Assembly (NCBI GenBank): GCA_003138355.1
Contig: PLFX01000011.1
Span: 1-64,000 of the forward strand
DNA length: 64,000 nucleotides
Direction: 5' to 3'
DNA from: Solirubrobacterales bacterium
GTDB lineage: Bacteria > Actinomycetota > Thermoleophilia > Solirubrobacterales > Solirubrobacteraceae
This document shows positions 18,887 to 29,241 of the stretch, one piece after another. The position numbers were made by a program, and so were the translations under genes. The notes below the pieces were generated by a model. It worked only from the letters and a program-made list of their open reading frames with translations. It was not told the origin of the DNA and did no database searches. Position 1 is the first letter of the stretch, and each line of letters begins with the position of its first letter.

Positions 18887-19402
18887 TTATCGAGGGCGGA
18901 GCAGCGGCGGGCCAGCGAGGCGTACGCCCTCCGCGAGCGGCAGGGCGAGCAGCGCATCCGCGAGACGGGGGCCGTCCGGCAGGCGCAGCTCGAAGTCGAG
19001 CTCGAGCAGGGGGATCAGCACGAAGCGCCGGCTCGCCACCTGCTCGTGAGGGAGGGTCAGGCGCTCGGTGTGCTCGACGAGCTCGCCGAGCAGCAGCAGG
19101 TCGACATCGATCGGGCGTGGCCCGTGCCGAGGTCCGTCGGCGGGGCGGCCGAGTTCGCGCTCGACCGCCTTGCAGAGGTCAAGCAGCGGCGCGGGCTCGA
19201 GCTCCGTCTGAATGCGAAGACACGCGTTCAGGAAGCTCGGCTGCTCGGTGATCTCGCCGACCGGGTCGGTGTCGTAGGTCGACGAGCTCGCGAGGACACG
19301 CAGGCCGTGGTCCTCGAGCGCCGCGACCGCGCTTTCGAGGTGCGTCCGGCGCTCGCCGACGTTGGAGCCGAGCCCGAGGTAGCCGGTTCGCGAGACGCTC
19401 AC
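18887..19402 (-). CDS. folK: 6-hydroxymethyl-7,8-dihydropterin pyrophosphokinase
   Basis: A 171-residue HPPK that transfers pyrophosphate from ATP to hydroxymethyl-dihydropterin in folate synthesis. The start 'GYLGLGSNVGERRTHLESAVAAL' and the signature 'GPRPIDVDLLLLG' are complete. The GTG start overlaps the tetR stop as GTGA, so folK translation depends on, or is coupled to, the TetR gene. folP and folB lie just upstream of that regulator. Confidence 0.94.
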   Translation of the reverse strand: MSVSRTGYLGLGSNVGERRTHLESAVAALEDHGLRVLASSSTYDTDPVGEITEQPSFLNACLRIQTELEPAPLLDLCKAVERELGRPADGPRHGPRPIDVDLLLLGELVEHTERLTLPHEQVASRRFVLIPLLELDFELRLPDGPRLADALLALPLAEGVRLAGPPLLRPR

Positions 19403-19920
19403 CAGCGGCGCGGATCCCCGAGTTCGGGGAAGTCCATGGAGGCGGCGACGTTCAGCAGCATGCCCTGCGCGAAGAAGTTGTAGAGCTCGATCGGCTCCGC
19501 GCCGTCGGCGAGGCGAGCGACCTCGGCGCGCAGCATGTTGAAGCCCTCGCGCGCGACGGCCTGCATGTCGGGATCCGCGCAGGCCGCATACAGCTGCATC
19601 TGCGCGAGCAGGAGCTCGCGGTCAGCGAGCATCTCGACGTAGGCCAAGCCCATCGACTTCAGGCGTTCCTGCGGCGTGGCGCCGATCGCCGCGTCCTCGA
19701 AGGTCTTTCGGGTTCGCTCGAAGCAGACTCCGCAGCAGGCGAGGAAGAGATCCTTCTTCGTCCCGAAGAGGCGAAACAGATAGGCATGTGAGATTCCGGC
19801 CCGGCGGGCGATCGCCTCGGTGGAGGTGCCGTGCAGGCCGCCGCCGGCGAACTCGCGGAGCGCGACCTCGGTCAGCTCCGCGCGGCGTTGCTCGGCGGTG
19901 CTTCGTGGTCGTGGCGGCAT
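19399..19920 (-). CDS. TetR family transcriptional regulator
   Basis: A 173-residue TetR-type repressor. The N-terminal helix-turn-helix is 'TSTEAIARRAGISHAYLFRLFGTKKDLF' (about 32-60), and the C-terminal ligand domain is diverged ('FFAQGMLLNVAASMDFP'). It is embedded in the folate operon between folB and folK and overlaps folK by 4 bp. Bacillus has an unrelated small HTH gene (yazB) beside folK. Its target and ligand are unknown. Confidence 0.88.
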   Translation of the reverse strand: MPPRPRSTAEQRRAELTEVALREFAGGGLHGTSTEAIARRAGISHAYLFRLFGTKKDLFLACCGVCFERTRKTFEDAAIGATPQERLKSMGLAYVEMLADRELLLAQMQLYAACADPDMQAVAREGFNMLRAEVARLADGAEPIELYNFFAQGMLLNVAASMDFPELGDPRRW

Positions 19921-19952
19921 GACACGTATTGTAAGTGACTACTCACCAGATG

Positions 19953-20402
19953 TCAGCCGGGGAGCTCCCGCCAGACCTCGACCGATACTTCCTCGACCGG
20001 CAGCGGGATCGGCGGCTCCGGCTTGGCCGCCTTGACCCAGACGGCCTCACCGTCGAAATCCTCGATGATCCGGTCGGCGATGGCCGTGCAGAGGCGCTCG
20101 AGCGTCTTGTAATTGCGCTGCTGGGCGACGAGCGCGACCAGCTGGCAGACCTCCGCGTAGTCGATCGTGTCCTCGATGCGATCGGTCTCCGTAGCGTCGG
20201 ACTCGCCGACATCGATCCGGATGTCAAACAGCAGCCGCTGACCGACCTCGCGCTCGGCGGCGCTGACTCCAATGTGCGTGAAGAGAGACAGCCCCGAGAT
20301 CTCGATCGTGACGACGGTCTGCATCCCGTCGCGCGCCTCGAGCTCCTCCCCGTCGGCGTCTAGGTCCTCGGGCTCGTCGAGCCCATCGGCATCGTCATCC
20401 AT
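19953..20402 (-). CDS. folB: Dihydroneopterin aldolase
   Basis: The core of about 120 residues matches FolB ('ISGLSLFTHIGVSAAEREVGQRLLFDI', 'IDYAEVCQLV', 'TLERLCTAIADRI'). The conserved Glu of 'AAERE' and the Lys of 'VWVKAAKPEPPIP' sit where catalytic residues are expected. The frame begins with a 26-residue acidic extension that overlaps the folP 3' end by 43 bp. The internal ATG at 20324 begins right at the conserved domain and may be the real start, giving 123 residues. Confidence 0.9.
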   Translation of the reverse strand: MDDDADGLDEPEDLDADGEELEARDGMQTVVTIEISGLSLFTHIGVSAAEREVGQRLLFDIRIDVGESDATETDRIEDTIDYAEVCQLVALVAQQRNYKTLERLCTAIADRIIEDFDGEAVWVKAAKPEPPIPLPVEEVSVEVWRELPG

Positions 20403-21205
20403 CGCCCGCTGACCGTAGCAGCCGCGACGGCAAGCGCGTCGGCGACCGGCGCCACGTCGTGCACGCGAAAGTGGGTGGCGCCGCGCTCGAAGGCCATCAC
20501 GCAGGTCGCGACGGTTGCGGCGACGCGACCGTCCGTCGGCCGCCCGGTGATCCGCCCGAGGAACGACTTGCGCGACGTGCCGACGAGGATCGGAAAGCCG
20601 ATCGCGACGAGCTCCTCAATCCGGCCGAGCAGCGCGAGGTTGTGCTCGACCGCCTTGCCGAACCCGATGCCGGGGTCAAGAATGATCCGCGCCGGCTCGA
20701 TGCCCGCCGCGATCGCGAACTCGGCGCGCTGCGAGAGGAAGTCGCGGACCTCGCCCACGACATCGTCGTAGCGTGGTTCGACCTGCATCGTGCGGGGCTC
20801 CCCGCGCATGTGCATCAAGCAGCAGTCAACGCCCCGCTCAGCGACGAGCGCGGCCATCTCTGGGTCGTGTCGAAACGCGCTCACGTCGTTCACGAGGCTC
20901 GCGCCGGCATCGATGGCCGCGCGCGCGACGGCCGCCTTTGAGGTGTCGATCGAAATCTGCGCATCGACCCCCGCCGCGCGAAGCCCCTCGATCACAGGCA
21001 CGACGCGCCGCAGCTCCTCCGCCTCGCCAACCGGCTCAGCCCCGGGCCGCGTCGATTCGCCACCCACATCGATGATCGCAGCGCCCTCCCGAGCCAGCTC
21101 GAGCCCCTGCGCGACCGCCGCCGCCGGCTCGAGGAAGCGCCCACCATCCGAGAACGAGTCCGGCGTCACGTTCAAGACGCCCATCAAGCGGTAGCGCGCG
21201 TCCAA
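20360..21205 (-). CDS. folP: Dihydropteroate synthase
   Basis: A TIM-barrel enzyme that joins p-aminobenzoate to the pterin; it is the sulfonamide target. Signatures are 'MGVLNVTPDSFSDGG', 'IIDVGGESTRPGA', 'DPGIGFGKAVEHNLALL' and 'GTSRKSFLG'. No ATG or GTG lies at the right place upstream of the first motif. A TTG at 21205, 8 bp after CAGGA, adds the usual seven residues, so I use it; the ATG at 21184 would cut the first strand. The 3' end overlaps folB by 43 bp. Confidence 0.93.
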   Translation of the reverse strand: MDARYRLMGVLNVTPDSFSDGGRFLEPAAAVAQGLELAREGAAIIDVGGESTRPGAEPVGEAEELRRVVPVIEGLRAAGVDAQISIDTSKAAVARAAIDAGASLVNDVSAFRHDPEMAALVAERGVDCCLMHMRGEPRTMQVEPRYDDVVGEVRDFLSQRAEFAIAAGIEPARIILDPGIGFGKAVEHNLALLGRIEELVAIGFPILVGTSRKSFLGRITGRPTDGRVAATVATCVMAFERGATHFRVHDVAPVADALAVAAATVSGRWMTMPMGSTSPRT

Positions 21206-21266
21206 GCGGCTGATCCTGGCAGGAACCGATGGAGGAGCGACTTTCGCGAAGCGAAAGCGCGACGAC

Positions 21267-23264
<1,998 letters not shown>

Positions 23265-23341
23265 CGCGGGCTCCGACTGGAGTACTGGTCAAAAGGCGCT
23301 GACGCCAAGGCACTCAAGCGTACCATGGTGTTTTCGCCCGT

Positions 23342-23361
23342 CCGGTAGGTTCACCTACCGG
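23342..23361. promoter_or_regulatory. Perfect inverted repeat between hpt and ftsH
   Basis: CCGGTAGGT-TC-ACCTACCGG: 9-bp perfect arms around two bases. It lies 20 bp after the hpt stop and about 80 bp before the ftsH start. As DNA it looks like a dimeric regulator site; as RNA it would give a 7-bp stem with a 6-base loop. Confidence 0.5.
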
Positions 23362-23380
23362 TGCGATTACCAGTCATGCG

Positions 23381-23923
23381 TTAGTTATCGGCCAGCGCGG
23401 CTACAAATGGGAGATTGCGATAGCGCTCGCCGAAGTCGAGACCGTAGCCGATCGCAAAGCGATCGGCGATCTCGAAGCCGACATAACGGGTCGGAAGGTC
23501 CACTTTGCGCCGCGCGGGCTTGGTGAGCAGCGCGCAGACATCGAGGCTCGCCGGGTCGCGCGCTCCGAGGCTGCGCATTAGATACTGGAGCGTCAAGCCG
23601 GAGTCGACGATGTCCTCGACGATCAAGACCTCGCGCCCGGCAATCGGAGCGTCGAGATCCTTCATGATCCGGACCACGCCCGACGAATCGGTCGCCGACC
23701 CGTAGGAAGCAACGGCCATGAAGTCGACCTGACACGGCGTCTCGATCGCGCGCATCAGGTCGCTCAGGAACAGCACGGCGCCCTTGAGCACGCAAATCAA
23801 AAGCAGCTCGCGCCCGGCATAGTCGCGCGAGATCTCCGCGCCAAGCTCGCGCACGCGACGCTGCAGATCATCGGCGCTGACGAGCACCTCACCCAGCGGC
23901 TGCGGGACCTGCCTCGAACTCAT
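23381..23923 (-). CDS. hpt: Hypoxanthine phosphoribosyltransferase
   Basis: A 180-residue purine-salvage enzyme. The flexible loop region 'MAVASYGSATDSSGVVRI', the PRPP motif 'VLIVEDIVDSGLTLQYL' and 'YVGFEIADRFAIGYGLDF' identify it as HPRT. It starts at the ATG at 23923; the frame upstream is Arg-rich and not conserved-looking. tilS-hpt-ftsH order is widely conserved, and in Bacillus HprT and TilS jointly influence ftsH expression. Confidence 0.94.
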   Translation of the reverse strand: MSSRQVPQPLGEVLVSADDLQRRVRELGAEISRDYAGRELLLICVLKGAVLFLSDLMRAIETPCQVDFMAVASYGSATDSSGVVRIMKDLDAPIAGREVLIVEDIVDSGLTLQYLMRSLGARDPASLDVCALLTKPARRKVDLPTRYVGFEIADRFAIGYGLDFGERYRNLPFVAALADN

Positions 23924-24047
23924 GTGGTGGGCCTCAACCGCATTGGGCAGGTGTCCTCGCTTGCTGATCGCGCGACGTACAGGCCGCACTCGCAGCTGCG
24001 TCAGCCGCGCGCGGCCGACGGGAGCGTACACGGCGCCAGGGTGGTGG

Positions 24048-24100
24048 GCTGACCGCGGGTGGCGCGGGTGCGGCTCCTGGCCATCACCCCACCGGTCAGC
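24048..24100. terminator. Large inverted repeat between tilS and hpt
   Basis: GCTGACC (24048-24054) pairs with GGTCAGC (24094-24100), and inner GGTGG with CCACC (24089-24093). It sits just downstream of the tilS stop (24128) within the 204-bp gap before hpt. No T-run follows, so it could be attenuator-like or a processing stem. Confidence 0.35.
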
Positions 24101-24127
24101 GAGGATGACGGCCCAGCACGAAACGGC

Positions 24128-25504
24128 TCATCTGCCTGGGACCGCGGCCGTCACCGCAGCTATCAGGGCGACGTGGCGGGTCTGGGGTGTGACGCGCACG
24201 CGGTGGGCTGTGGCGAGTGGGGCGACCCAGAGGACCTCCTCGCCGCAGACCACGATCGGCGTGAGGGCGCGCACGGCACGTGGGAGGCGCCTGTCGGTGA
24301 AAAGGTCGGCGACCGACTTCGAGCGGCCGTCGAGGCCGATCGGGCGGATCGAATCGCCGGCTCGCCAGCTGCGCACGCGCAGCGAATCGAGCTCCAGGCG
24401 ATCGGCATCGAGCACCGCGACGGCGCCATCTCCTCGCCGCTGCGCAAGCGCCTCATCCGCCATCGCGGTGCGAAGCTCAGCGGTCAGCGTCCACTCGCCG
24501 AAGCGGGCCTCGCCAGGTACCGACAGCGCCACCTCCTCGGGCAAACGATCGCCTGTGGCGAGCTCGAAGCGCAGCACGCCGTATTCGACGACCGCCCGCA
24601 CGGCGCCGCCGACGTCGAGGGTGCCCGAGCCGCCGGCGCGCGCCAGCGCCTCGAACTCGTCGAGGCGCCGCGCCGCGCCGGGCACGTAGCCGGACCCGGC
24701 GTTCTCAGCCAGGCGGACGAGGACGAGTCGCGCGAGCGGTGGTTCGAGGTCGCGCAGCTCGGCGAGCGGAACCGCGGCGCGTCCGGCGAGAAACTCGTCG
24801 ACGATGCGATCGAGGACATGCGCCTCATCGCGGAGCAGCTCCGCGGTGCGCAGCACGTTGGCCTCGGCGGCGGGGTGAATGCTGCGCAGGCTGACGAGCA
24901 GGTCGTGGCGTACACGGCCGCGCGCGAAGCGAGGCTCGCCATTGCTCGCGTCCTCGCGCCAGGGTAGCCCGCGCGCAAGGCAGTAGGCCGTCGTCTGCTC
25001 GCGATCGAGGCCGAGCAGGGGACGGATGAGGTTTCCGTCGCGCGCGGGCATGCCGAGCAGAGCGCGCCGTCCCGGTGAGGCGGCAAGCCGGTAGAGGATG
25101 GTCTCGGCCTGATCGGAGGCCGTGTGGCCGGTCGCGACGAGCGCGCCCGATGGTTCGGCGAGCCGCTGGGCCGCCCCGTAGCGGAGCTGGCGCGCCCACC
25201 CCTGGAGGTTGCCGGCGGCCGGCGGGGCGGACGCGCGCTCGACGCGCAACGGTACGCCGAGGCGCTCGCAAACAGCCCGCACGTGTTCCTCATCGCCGTC
25301 CGAGGCGGCGCCACGGAGGCCGTAATTCACGTGCAGAGCGCTCACCTGCCCGGATCCGAGGAGCGTCACCAGAACGTCGAGCAGGCAGACCGAATCGCGG
25401 CCGCCCGAGACGAGCGCGACGCATACCGGAGCATCATCCAGCAGGCGTGTCGCGCGGACGCCTTCGAGGATCTGCACGACTGCCGGCGCGTCACTCACCG
25501 TCAC
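24128..25504 (-). CDS. tilS: tRNA(Ile)-lysidine synthase
   Basis: A 458-residue PP-loop ATPase that converts C34 of tRNA-Ile(CAU) to lysidine so that it reads AUA. The PP-loop 'SGGRDS' is at 33-38 (family consensus SGGxDS). 'HVNYGLRG', 'TGHTASDQAETILYRL' and 'IRPLLGLDREQT' follow. The C-terminal TilS domain ('RSWRAGDSIRPIGLDGRSKSVADLF') is intact. It starts at GTG 25504, one base after the stop of the upstream phasin-like gene. Confidence 0.94.
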   Translation of the reverse strand: MTVSDAPAVVQILEGVRATRLLDDAPVCVALVSGGRDSVCLLDVLVTLLGSGQVSALHVNYGLRGAASDGDEEHVRAVCERLGVPLRVERASAPPAAGNLQGWARQLRYGAAQRLAEPSGALVATGHTASDQAETILYRLAASPGRRALLGMPARDGNLIRPLLGLDREQTTAYCLARGLPWREDASNGEPRFARGRVRHDLLVSLRSIHPAAEANVLRTAELLRDEAHVLDRIVDEFLAGRAAVPLAELRDLEPPLARLVLVRLAENAGSGYVPGAARRLDEFEALARAGGSGTLDVGGAVRAVVEYGVLRFELATGDRLPEEVALSVPGEARFGEWTLTAELRTAMADEALAQRRGDGAVAVLDADRLELDSLRVRSWRAGDSIRPIGLDGRSKSVADLFTDRRLPRAVRALTPIVVCGEEVLWVAPLATAHRVRVTPQTRHVALIAAVTAAVPGR

Positions 25505-25505
25505 C

Positions 25506-25940
25506 CTAGGCCGAGGTTCGCAGCGTCTCCTGATCGCGAGAAACGCTCAACGGCTCCTCGGAGCGCGCCGCCTCGAGGTCTTCGACGGCGCGCGTCAGCG
25601 CAGCGAGCTGGCGCTCGATGTTCGCGGTTCGCGACTCCGCTTGATCGGCCTGGCGACGCAGTGTGCTCTCGATTCGCGCAAGCGAGTCCTCGACACCAGC
25701 GAGCCGCTCCGAGAGCGAGCGGACGCGACGATTAAGACGCTCCACGTCGCCAGCGCTCGGAACGCCCAACAGGCCGATCGCGGCCTCCTGGGCCTGCGCG
25801 GCCTTCGAACGCGCTGCGAGTGCCCGCCCGAGCGCGTCGCCGAGAAGGGGGCTGCTGAGCAGGCCACGGGCCGCGGCCCCGAGCAGGCGCTCGCCGTGCT
25901 CACCCAGCGAAGCCACCCGATCCGCTGACTCTTCTGCCAT
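25506..25940 (-). CDS. Phasin-like coiled-coil protein
   Basis: A 144-residue helical protein. The N-terminal helix ('LLGAAARGLLSSPLLGDALGRAL') is amphipathic. The middle 'GLLGVPSAGDVERLNRRVRSLSERLAGVEDSL' resembles the polyhydroxyalkanoate-granule-associated/phasin family. A heptad coiled coil extends to about residue 120. No PHA synthase lies in the window, so a granule role is only inferred from similarity. It ends one base before tilS begins. An inverted repeat CAACC-N5-GGTTG lies about 15 bp upstream of its start. Confidence 0.6.
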   Translation of the reverse strand: MAEESADRVASLGEHGERLLGAAARGLLSSPLLGDALGRALAARSKAAQAQEAAIGLLGVPSAGDVERLNRRVRSLSERLAGVEDSLARIESTLRRQADQAESRTANIERQLAALTRAVEDLEAARSEEPLSVSRDQETLRTSA

Positions 25941-26043
25941 GCTGAGAGATTAGGCCAACCCGAAAGGTTGAGGCGGGATTAACCGTGCGCGTAGCGTGCG
26001 ATTGGCTGCAACTCCGCTCGGGTACCCGGGTTCTAAAGGGCAC

Positions 26044-26060
26044 GCGGCCGTTCCGGCCGC
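26044..26060 (+). promoter_or_regulatory. Leader hairpin before the secreted-protein gene
   Basis: GCGGCCG-TTC-CGGCCGC: 7-bp stem with a 3-base loop, ending 5 bp before the AGGAGGAGGA ribosome site of the gene at 26079. It could influence ribosome access or transcript stability. Confidence 0.4.
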
Positions 26061-26078
26061 AGTTAGGAGGAGGACTCG

Positions 26079-27050
26079 ATGCTAAGTCAACGTTTTCGCC
26101 TGGGGCTGCTGTGCGCCGCAGCCGCCGCGATCGCGACCGTGGGAGCCGCGACGGCGAGCGCCGCCACGCTGGCGCCCACGGCAACAACCGGACAGGCAAC
26201 GCAGATCACCTACGACTCGGCGGTCGTCGACGGCAGCTCCAACCCCGAGGGCCTCTCGACCGAGGTGTACTTCGAGTACGGGCCGTCCAAGTCCTACGGT
26301 CAGACCTCCGCCCCGATTCCGCTCACCGGCAACACGACGCAGGCAGTTTCGGCGCCGTTGAAGGGTCTTGCCGCCTTCACAACTTACGATTTCCGGGTCG
26401 TCGCGGTGAACGCAAACGGCACAACCTACGGGGCGCCGGCGCATTTCACGACAAAGAAAATCCCGCTTTCGCTGCAGATCGCGGCAACGCCGAACCCGAT
26501 CCCCTATGGCGGGCTGCTGACCGTCGCCGGGACGCTCTCGGGCACCGGCAACGCGAGCCAGCCGGTGGCGCTGCAACAGAACCCGTATCCGTACACCGCC
26601 GGTTTCACACAGACCGGCAACACGGAGCTGACGAGCTCGACCGGCGCGTACACGTTCTCGGTCGCATCGCTTGACATGAGCACGCAGTACCGCGTCGTCA
26701 GTACGACGAACCCCAACCTGGTCTCGCCGGTCGTACTCGTGACGGACTCGCTGCTCGTGACCGTGCATTCACACGCCGCCGGAACGCGCGCGCACCCCGC
26801 TGCGCGCATCTACGGCAGCGTGGCGCCCTCCAGCGAGACCGACGCGAAGTTCGCGGTTCAGGAGCTCTTCGGACAGACCTGGAAGCTGATCAATGGAGGG
26901 ATCACCGCGGGCGTCGCTCGTAACGGCGTCGTGCCCTTCTCGAAGGTCGTGCACCTCAAGCACGGCGGCTTCATCCGCGTGTTCGTGGGCACCGTGCAGG
27001 GCGCGAACTCGGAGAGCTTCAGCGCGCCGATCTCCGTGCGGGGCTACTGA
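26079..27050 (+). CDS. Secreted protein with fibronectin-III-like domain
   Basis: A 323-residue exported protein. It has a Sec signal peptide (basic 'RFRLG', hydrophobic Ala-rich core) with likely cleavage after 'ATASA' (about residue 30). The next 100 residues ('TYDSAVVDGSSNPEGLSTEVYFEYGPSKSYG...FRVVAVNANGTTYG') look like an FN3/Ig-like beta sandwich common in Solirubrobacterales surface proteins. Two further beta-rich segments follow. The ribosome site AGGAGGAGGA is strong, consistent with high expression. Its ligand is unknown. Confidence 0.7.
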   Translation: MLSQRFRLGLLCAAAAAIATVGAATASAATLAPTATTGQATQITYDSAVVDGSSNPEGLSTEVYFEYGPSKSYGQTSAPIPLTGNTTQAVSAPLKGLAAFTTYDFRVVAVNANGTTYGAPAHFTTKKIPLSLQIAATPNPIPYGGLLTVAGTLSGTGNASQPVALQQNPYPYTAGFTQTGNTELTSSTGAYTFSVASLDMSTQYRVVSTTNPNLVSPVVLVTDSLLVTVHSHAAGTRAHPAARIYGSVAPSSETDAKFAVQELFGQTWKLINGGITAGVARNGVVPFSKVVHLKHGGFIRVFVGTVQGANSESFSAPISVRGY

Positions 27051-27105
27051 GGCGGCCCGCGCGGCGCCAGCTCGCGTGAACGCGCGTCCGGTCGTGCGTC
27101 CGCCG

Positions 27106-28278
27106 TCAGGCTGGGGCGTCGATCGGACGCCCCGGCTGGGCCGGATCCAATAGCTCGCGCGCGATGACGAGCCGCTGGATCTGTGACGTGCCCTCGTAGA
27201 GCTGCATCACCTTGGCGTCACGCATCAGCTTCTCCACCGGGTAGTCCGTTATATAGCCGTGGCCGCCATAGACCTGAACGGCGTCGGTCGTGATGCGCAT
27301 CGCGGCGTCGGCTGCGTAGCGCTTCGCGTGGGCGCACAGGAGCGTCGCCGGCGTACCGTGATCGAGGGCGAAGGCGGCGCGCCAGTAAAGCAAGCGCGCC
27401 GCTTCGATCTCCGTCGCCATGTCGGCCAGCATGAACTGGATCGCCTGATGGGAGGCGATCGGTACGCCGAACTGCGTGCGCTCGGCGGCGTAGGAGAGGG
27501 CGAACTCGAAAGCGGCGCGCGCAACGCCGACGGCCATCGCCGCGACTCCCGGCCGCGTGCGGTCGAGCGCCGCCATCGCGATCGCGAAGCCACCGTTCTC
27601 GGTGCCGACGAGGTGGTCGAGCGGCAACTCCACATCGGCAAACGTCACGACCGCCGTATTCGAGGCTCGCTGGCCCATCTTGTCCTCGTGGCGATCGACG
27701 ATGACGCCCGCGCCCTGGGGAACCACGAAGCAAGAGATCCCGCGACGCCCCGCGTCCGGGTCCGTCTTCGCGAAGACGACGTAGAAGTCGGCATAGCCCC
27801 CATTCGTCACGAAGCACTTCGAGCCGCTGATGACGTAGCGGTCGTTGACGCGCGTCGCCCGTGTGCTGAGCGCGCCGACATCCGATCCGGCGGCGGACTC
27901 CGTGATGGCGAAGGAAGCGAGCCGCGGCTCCTCGACGAGGCGCGCGAAGTAGGTGCGCTTCAGCTTTTCCGAGCCCGCCAGTATTAGCGGCATCGCCGCG
28001 AGTCCGTTGCAACCGATCGACGTTTGAATCCCCGAGCAACCCCACGCCAGCTCCTCGTCGATCAGGGCACCGTCGAACGCGCTCAGTCCGCCGCCACCGT
28101 AGCGCTCCGGTATGTACACGTTCATCAGGCCGAGCTCCCAGGCCTTCCTGATGAGCTCTTGCGGGAACGTCGACTCGCGGTCAAAGCGCCAGGCGAGCGG
28201 ACGGATCTCGTTCGTCGCGAAAGCGTGAGCAAGTTCGCGCAGGGCGCGCTGCTCCTCGGTCAGCTCGAAATCGATCAA
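27106..28278 (-). CDS. Acyl-CoA dehydrogenase
   Basis: A 390-residue FAD-dependent dehydrogenase for fatty- or branched-acyl-CoA beta-oxidation. Signatures are 'FAITESAAGSDVGAL', 'KCFVTNGGYADFYVVF', 'RTQFGVPIASHQAIQFMLADM' and 'QVYGGHGYITDYPVEKLMRDAK', with 'YEGTSQIQRLVIAR' at the end. The Glu in 'LYEGTS' is the usual catalytic base. I use TTG at 28278, just before 'LIDFELTEEQ'; upstream starts (GTG 28323, TTG 28326) would overlap the preceding gene. Chain-length preference cannot be read from this. Confidence 0.88.
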   Translation of the reverse strand: MIDFELTEEQRALRELAHAFATNEIRPLAWRFDRESTFPQELIRKAWELGLMNVYIPERYGGGGLSAFDGALIDEELAWGCSGIQTSIGCNGLAAMPLILAGSEKLKRTYFARLVEEPRLASFAITESAAGSDVGALSTRATRVNDRYVISGSKCFVTNGGYADFYVVFAKTDPDAGRRGISCFVVPQGAGVIVDRHEDKMGQRASNTAVVTFADVELPLDHLVGTENGGFAIAMAALDRTRPGVAAMAVGVARAAFEFALSYAAERTQFGVPIASHQAIQFMLADMATEIEAARLLYWRAAFALDHGTPATLLCAHAKRYAADAAMRITTDAVQVYGGHGYITDYPVEKLMRDAKVMQLYEGTSQIQRLVIARELLDPAQPGRPIDAPA

Positions 28279-28297
28279 TGGCGGGGACGCGCGCCGA

Positions 28298-29221
28298 TCA
28301 CAGCGACGGCAGCGAGCCGCCACCAAGGAGGCTGCTGAACGGCTTGGAGCTCACCGGCGGCTTGATCGTCTCGGGCGCGTTGAGGTTCGTGATCGCGAGA
28401 TCGAGTGTCAGCGACCCGCCCGTCAGCCCGCCGAGCGCCGCCTGATCGGCCTGCGGAACCGATAGCCCGATAGCAAGCCGGAACTCGCGCACGATGTGGT
28501 CGCTCGCGCCCGTGTAAACGTCGACGGTCGCACTCTTGACGATCTGCGCGAGCAGGCGCAGATCGCCGACGGAGACCGAAGCGCTCGCGCCTGGAACGGC
28601 CGAGCCGAGGCCGCCGAGGAGCTTCTGCAGGTCGGCAACGAACTTCGCCGTGTTGACCTGCGCGGTTATGTGGTCGGTGCTGACGCCACCGACGTTCGCG
28701 CTACCAACGTCCTGGGCGCCCTCGAGCCAGCTGCGCGGATCGATACCGAGGCTCGTCAAGAGGCTCCGCGAGCGCGTGCCCTGCGAGGAGGCTTCCCGCC
28801 CGAGCAAGCCACCGATCGACGGGGGGAGCGAATAGTCGGTGCCGGCGAACGCGACATACAGCGCGCCGCCCGCCGAGATCACGCCGACCGGGATCGAGTT
28901 CCCAAGGACGCTGACCGTCGCGTTCAGATCGAACGCCGGCGGCTGACCACGAGAAACGCTGAATGGTCCGCTGAGTTGCACGCCGAGCGAGCTCCCGCCG
29001 AGAGCCGTGAGGCCCGGCAGCGAGGCGTGCACGGACAGCGACAGCTCGCCCGAGCGAATCTGCCCCGCGTTCGTGCCGAAGGTCTGCGAAAGCAGGCGGG
29101 CAGCCGGGGGACCGCCGGAGGAGCCCCCACAGGCGGCGATGAGGGCTGCGACCGCGAGCACAGCGAGCACGCCGGCGGCCGCGCGCAAGCGCCGTTGCAT
29201 GGCTCGGGAAGCGGGCTTCAC
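28298..29221 (-). CDS. Lipoprotein, LppX/LprG-like
   Basis: A 307-residue exported lipoprotein. The signal peptide ends in the lipobox 'LIAAC' (Cys at about 31), followed by a Gly/Ser spacer. The rest alternates short strands and helices in a pattern like the LppX/LprAFG and LolA-type lipid-carrier fold ('GVSTDHITAQVNTAKFVADLQKLL', 'DVYTGASDHIVREFRLAIGL'). Family members carry lipids to the cell surface. The assignment is by pattern only. It diverges from the epimerase-like gene with a 20-bp gap. Confidence 0.6.
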   Translation of the reverse strand: MKPASRAMQRRLRAAAGVLAVLAVAALIAACGGSSGGPPAARLLSQTFGTNAGQIRSGELSLSVHASLPGLTALGGSSLGVQLSGPFSVSRGQPPAFDLNATVSVLGNSIPVGVISAGGALYVAFAGTDYSLPPSIGGLLGREASSQGTRSRSLLTSLGIDPRSWLEGAQDVGSANVGGVSTDHITAQVNTAKFVADLQKLLGGLGSAVPGASASVSVGDLRLLAQIVKSATVDVYTGASDHIVREFRLAIGLSVPQADQAALGGLTGGSLTLDLAITNLNAPETIKPPVSSKPFSSLLGGGSLPSL

Positions 29222-29241
29222 GATCGGGCACCGACGCTACC

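Noticed and set aside
25956-25970. CAACC-N5-GGTTG inverted repeat upstream of the phasin-like gene
   Set aside because: Five-bp arms are within chance expectation. It is noted only because similar AACC/GGTT arms occur near sigH.
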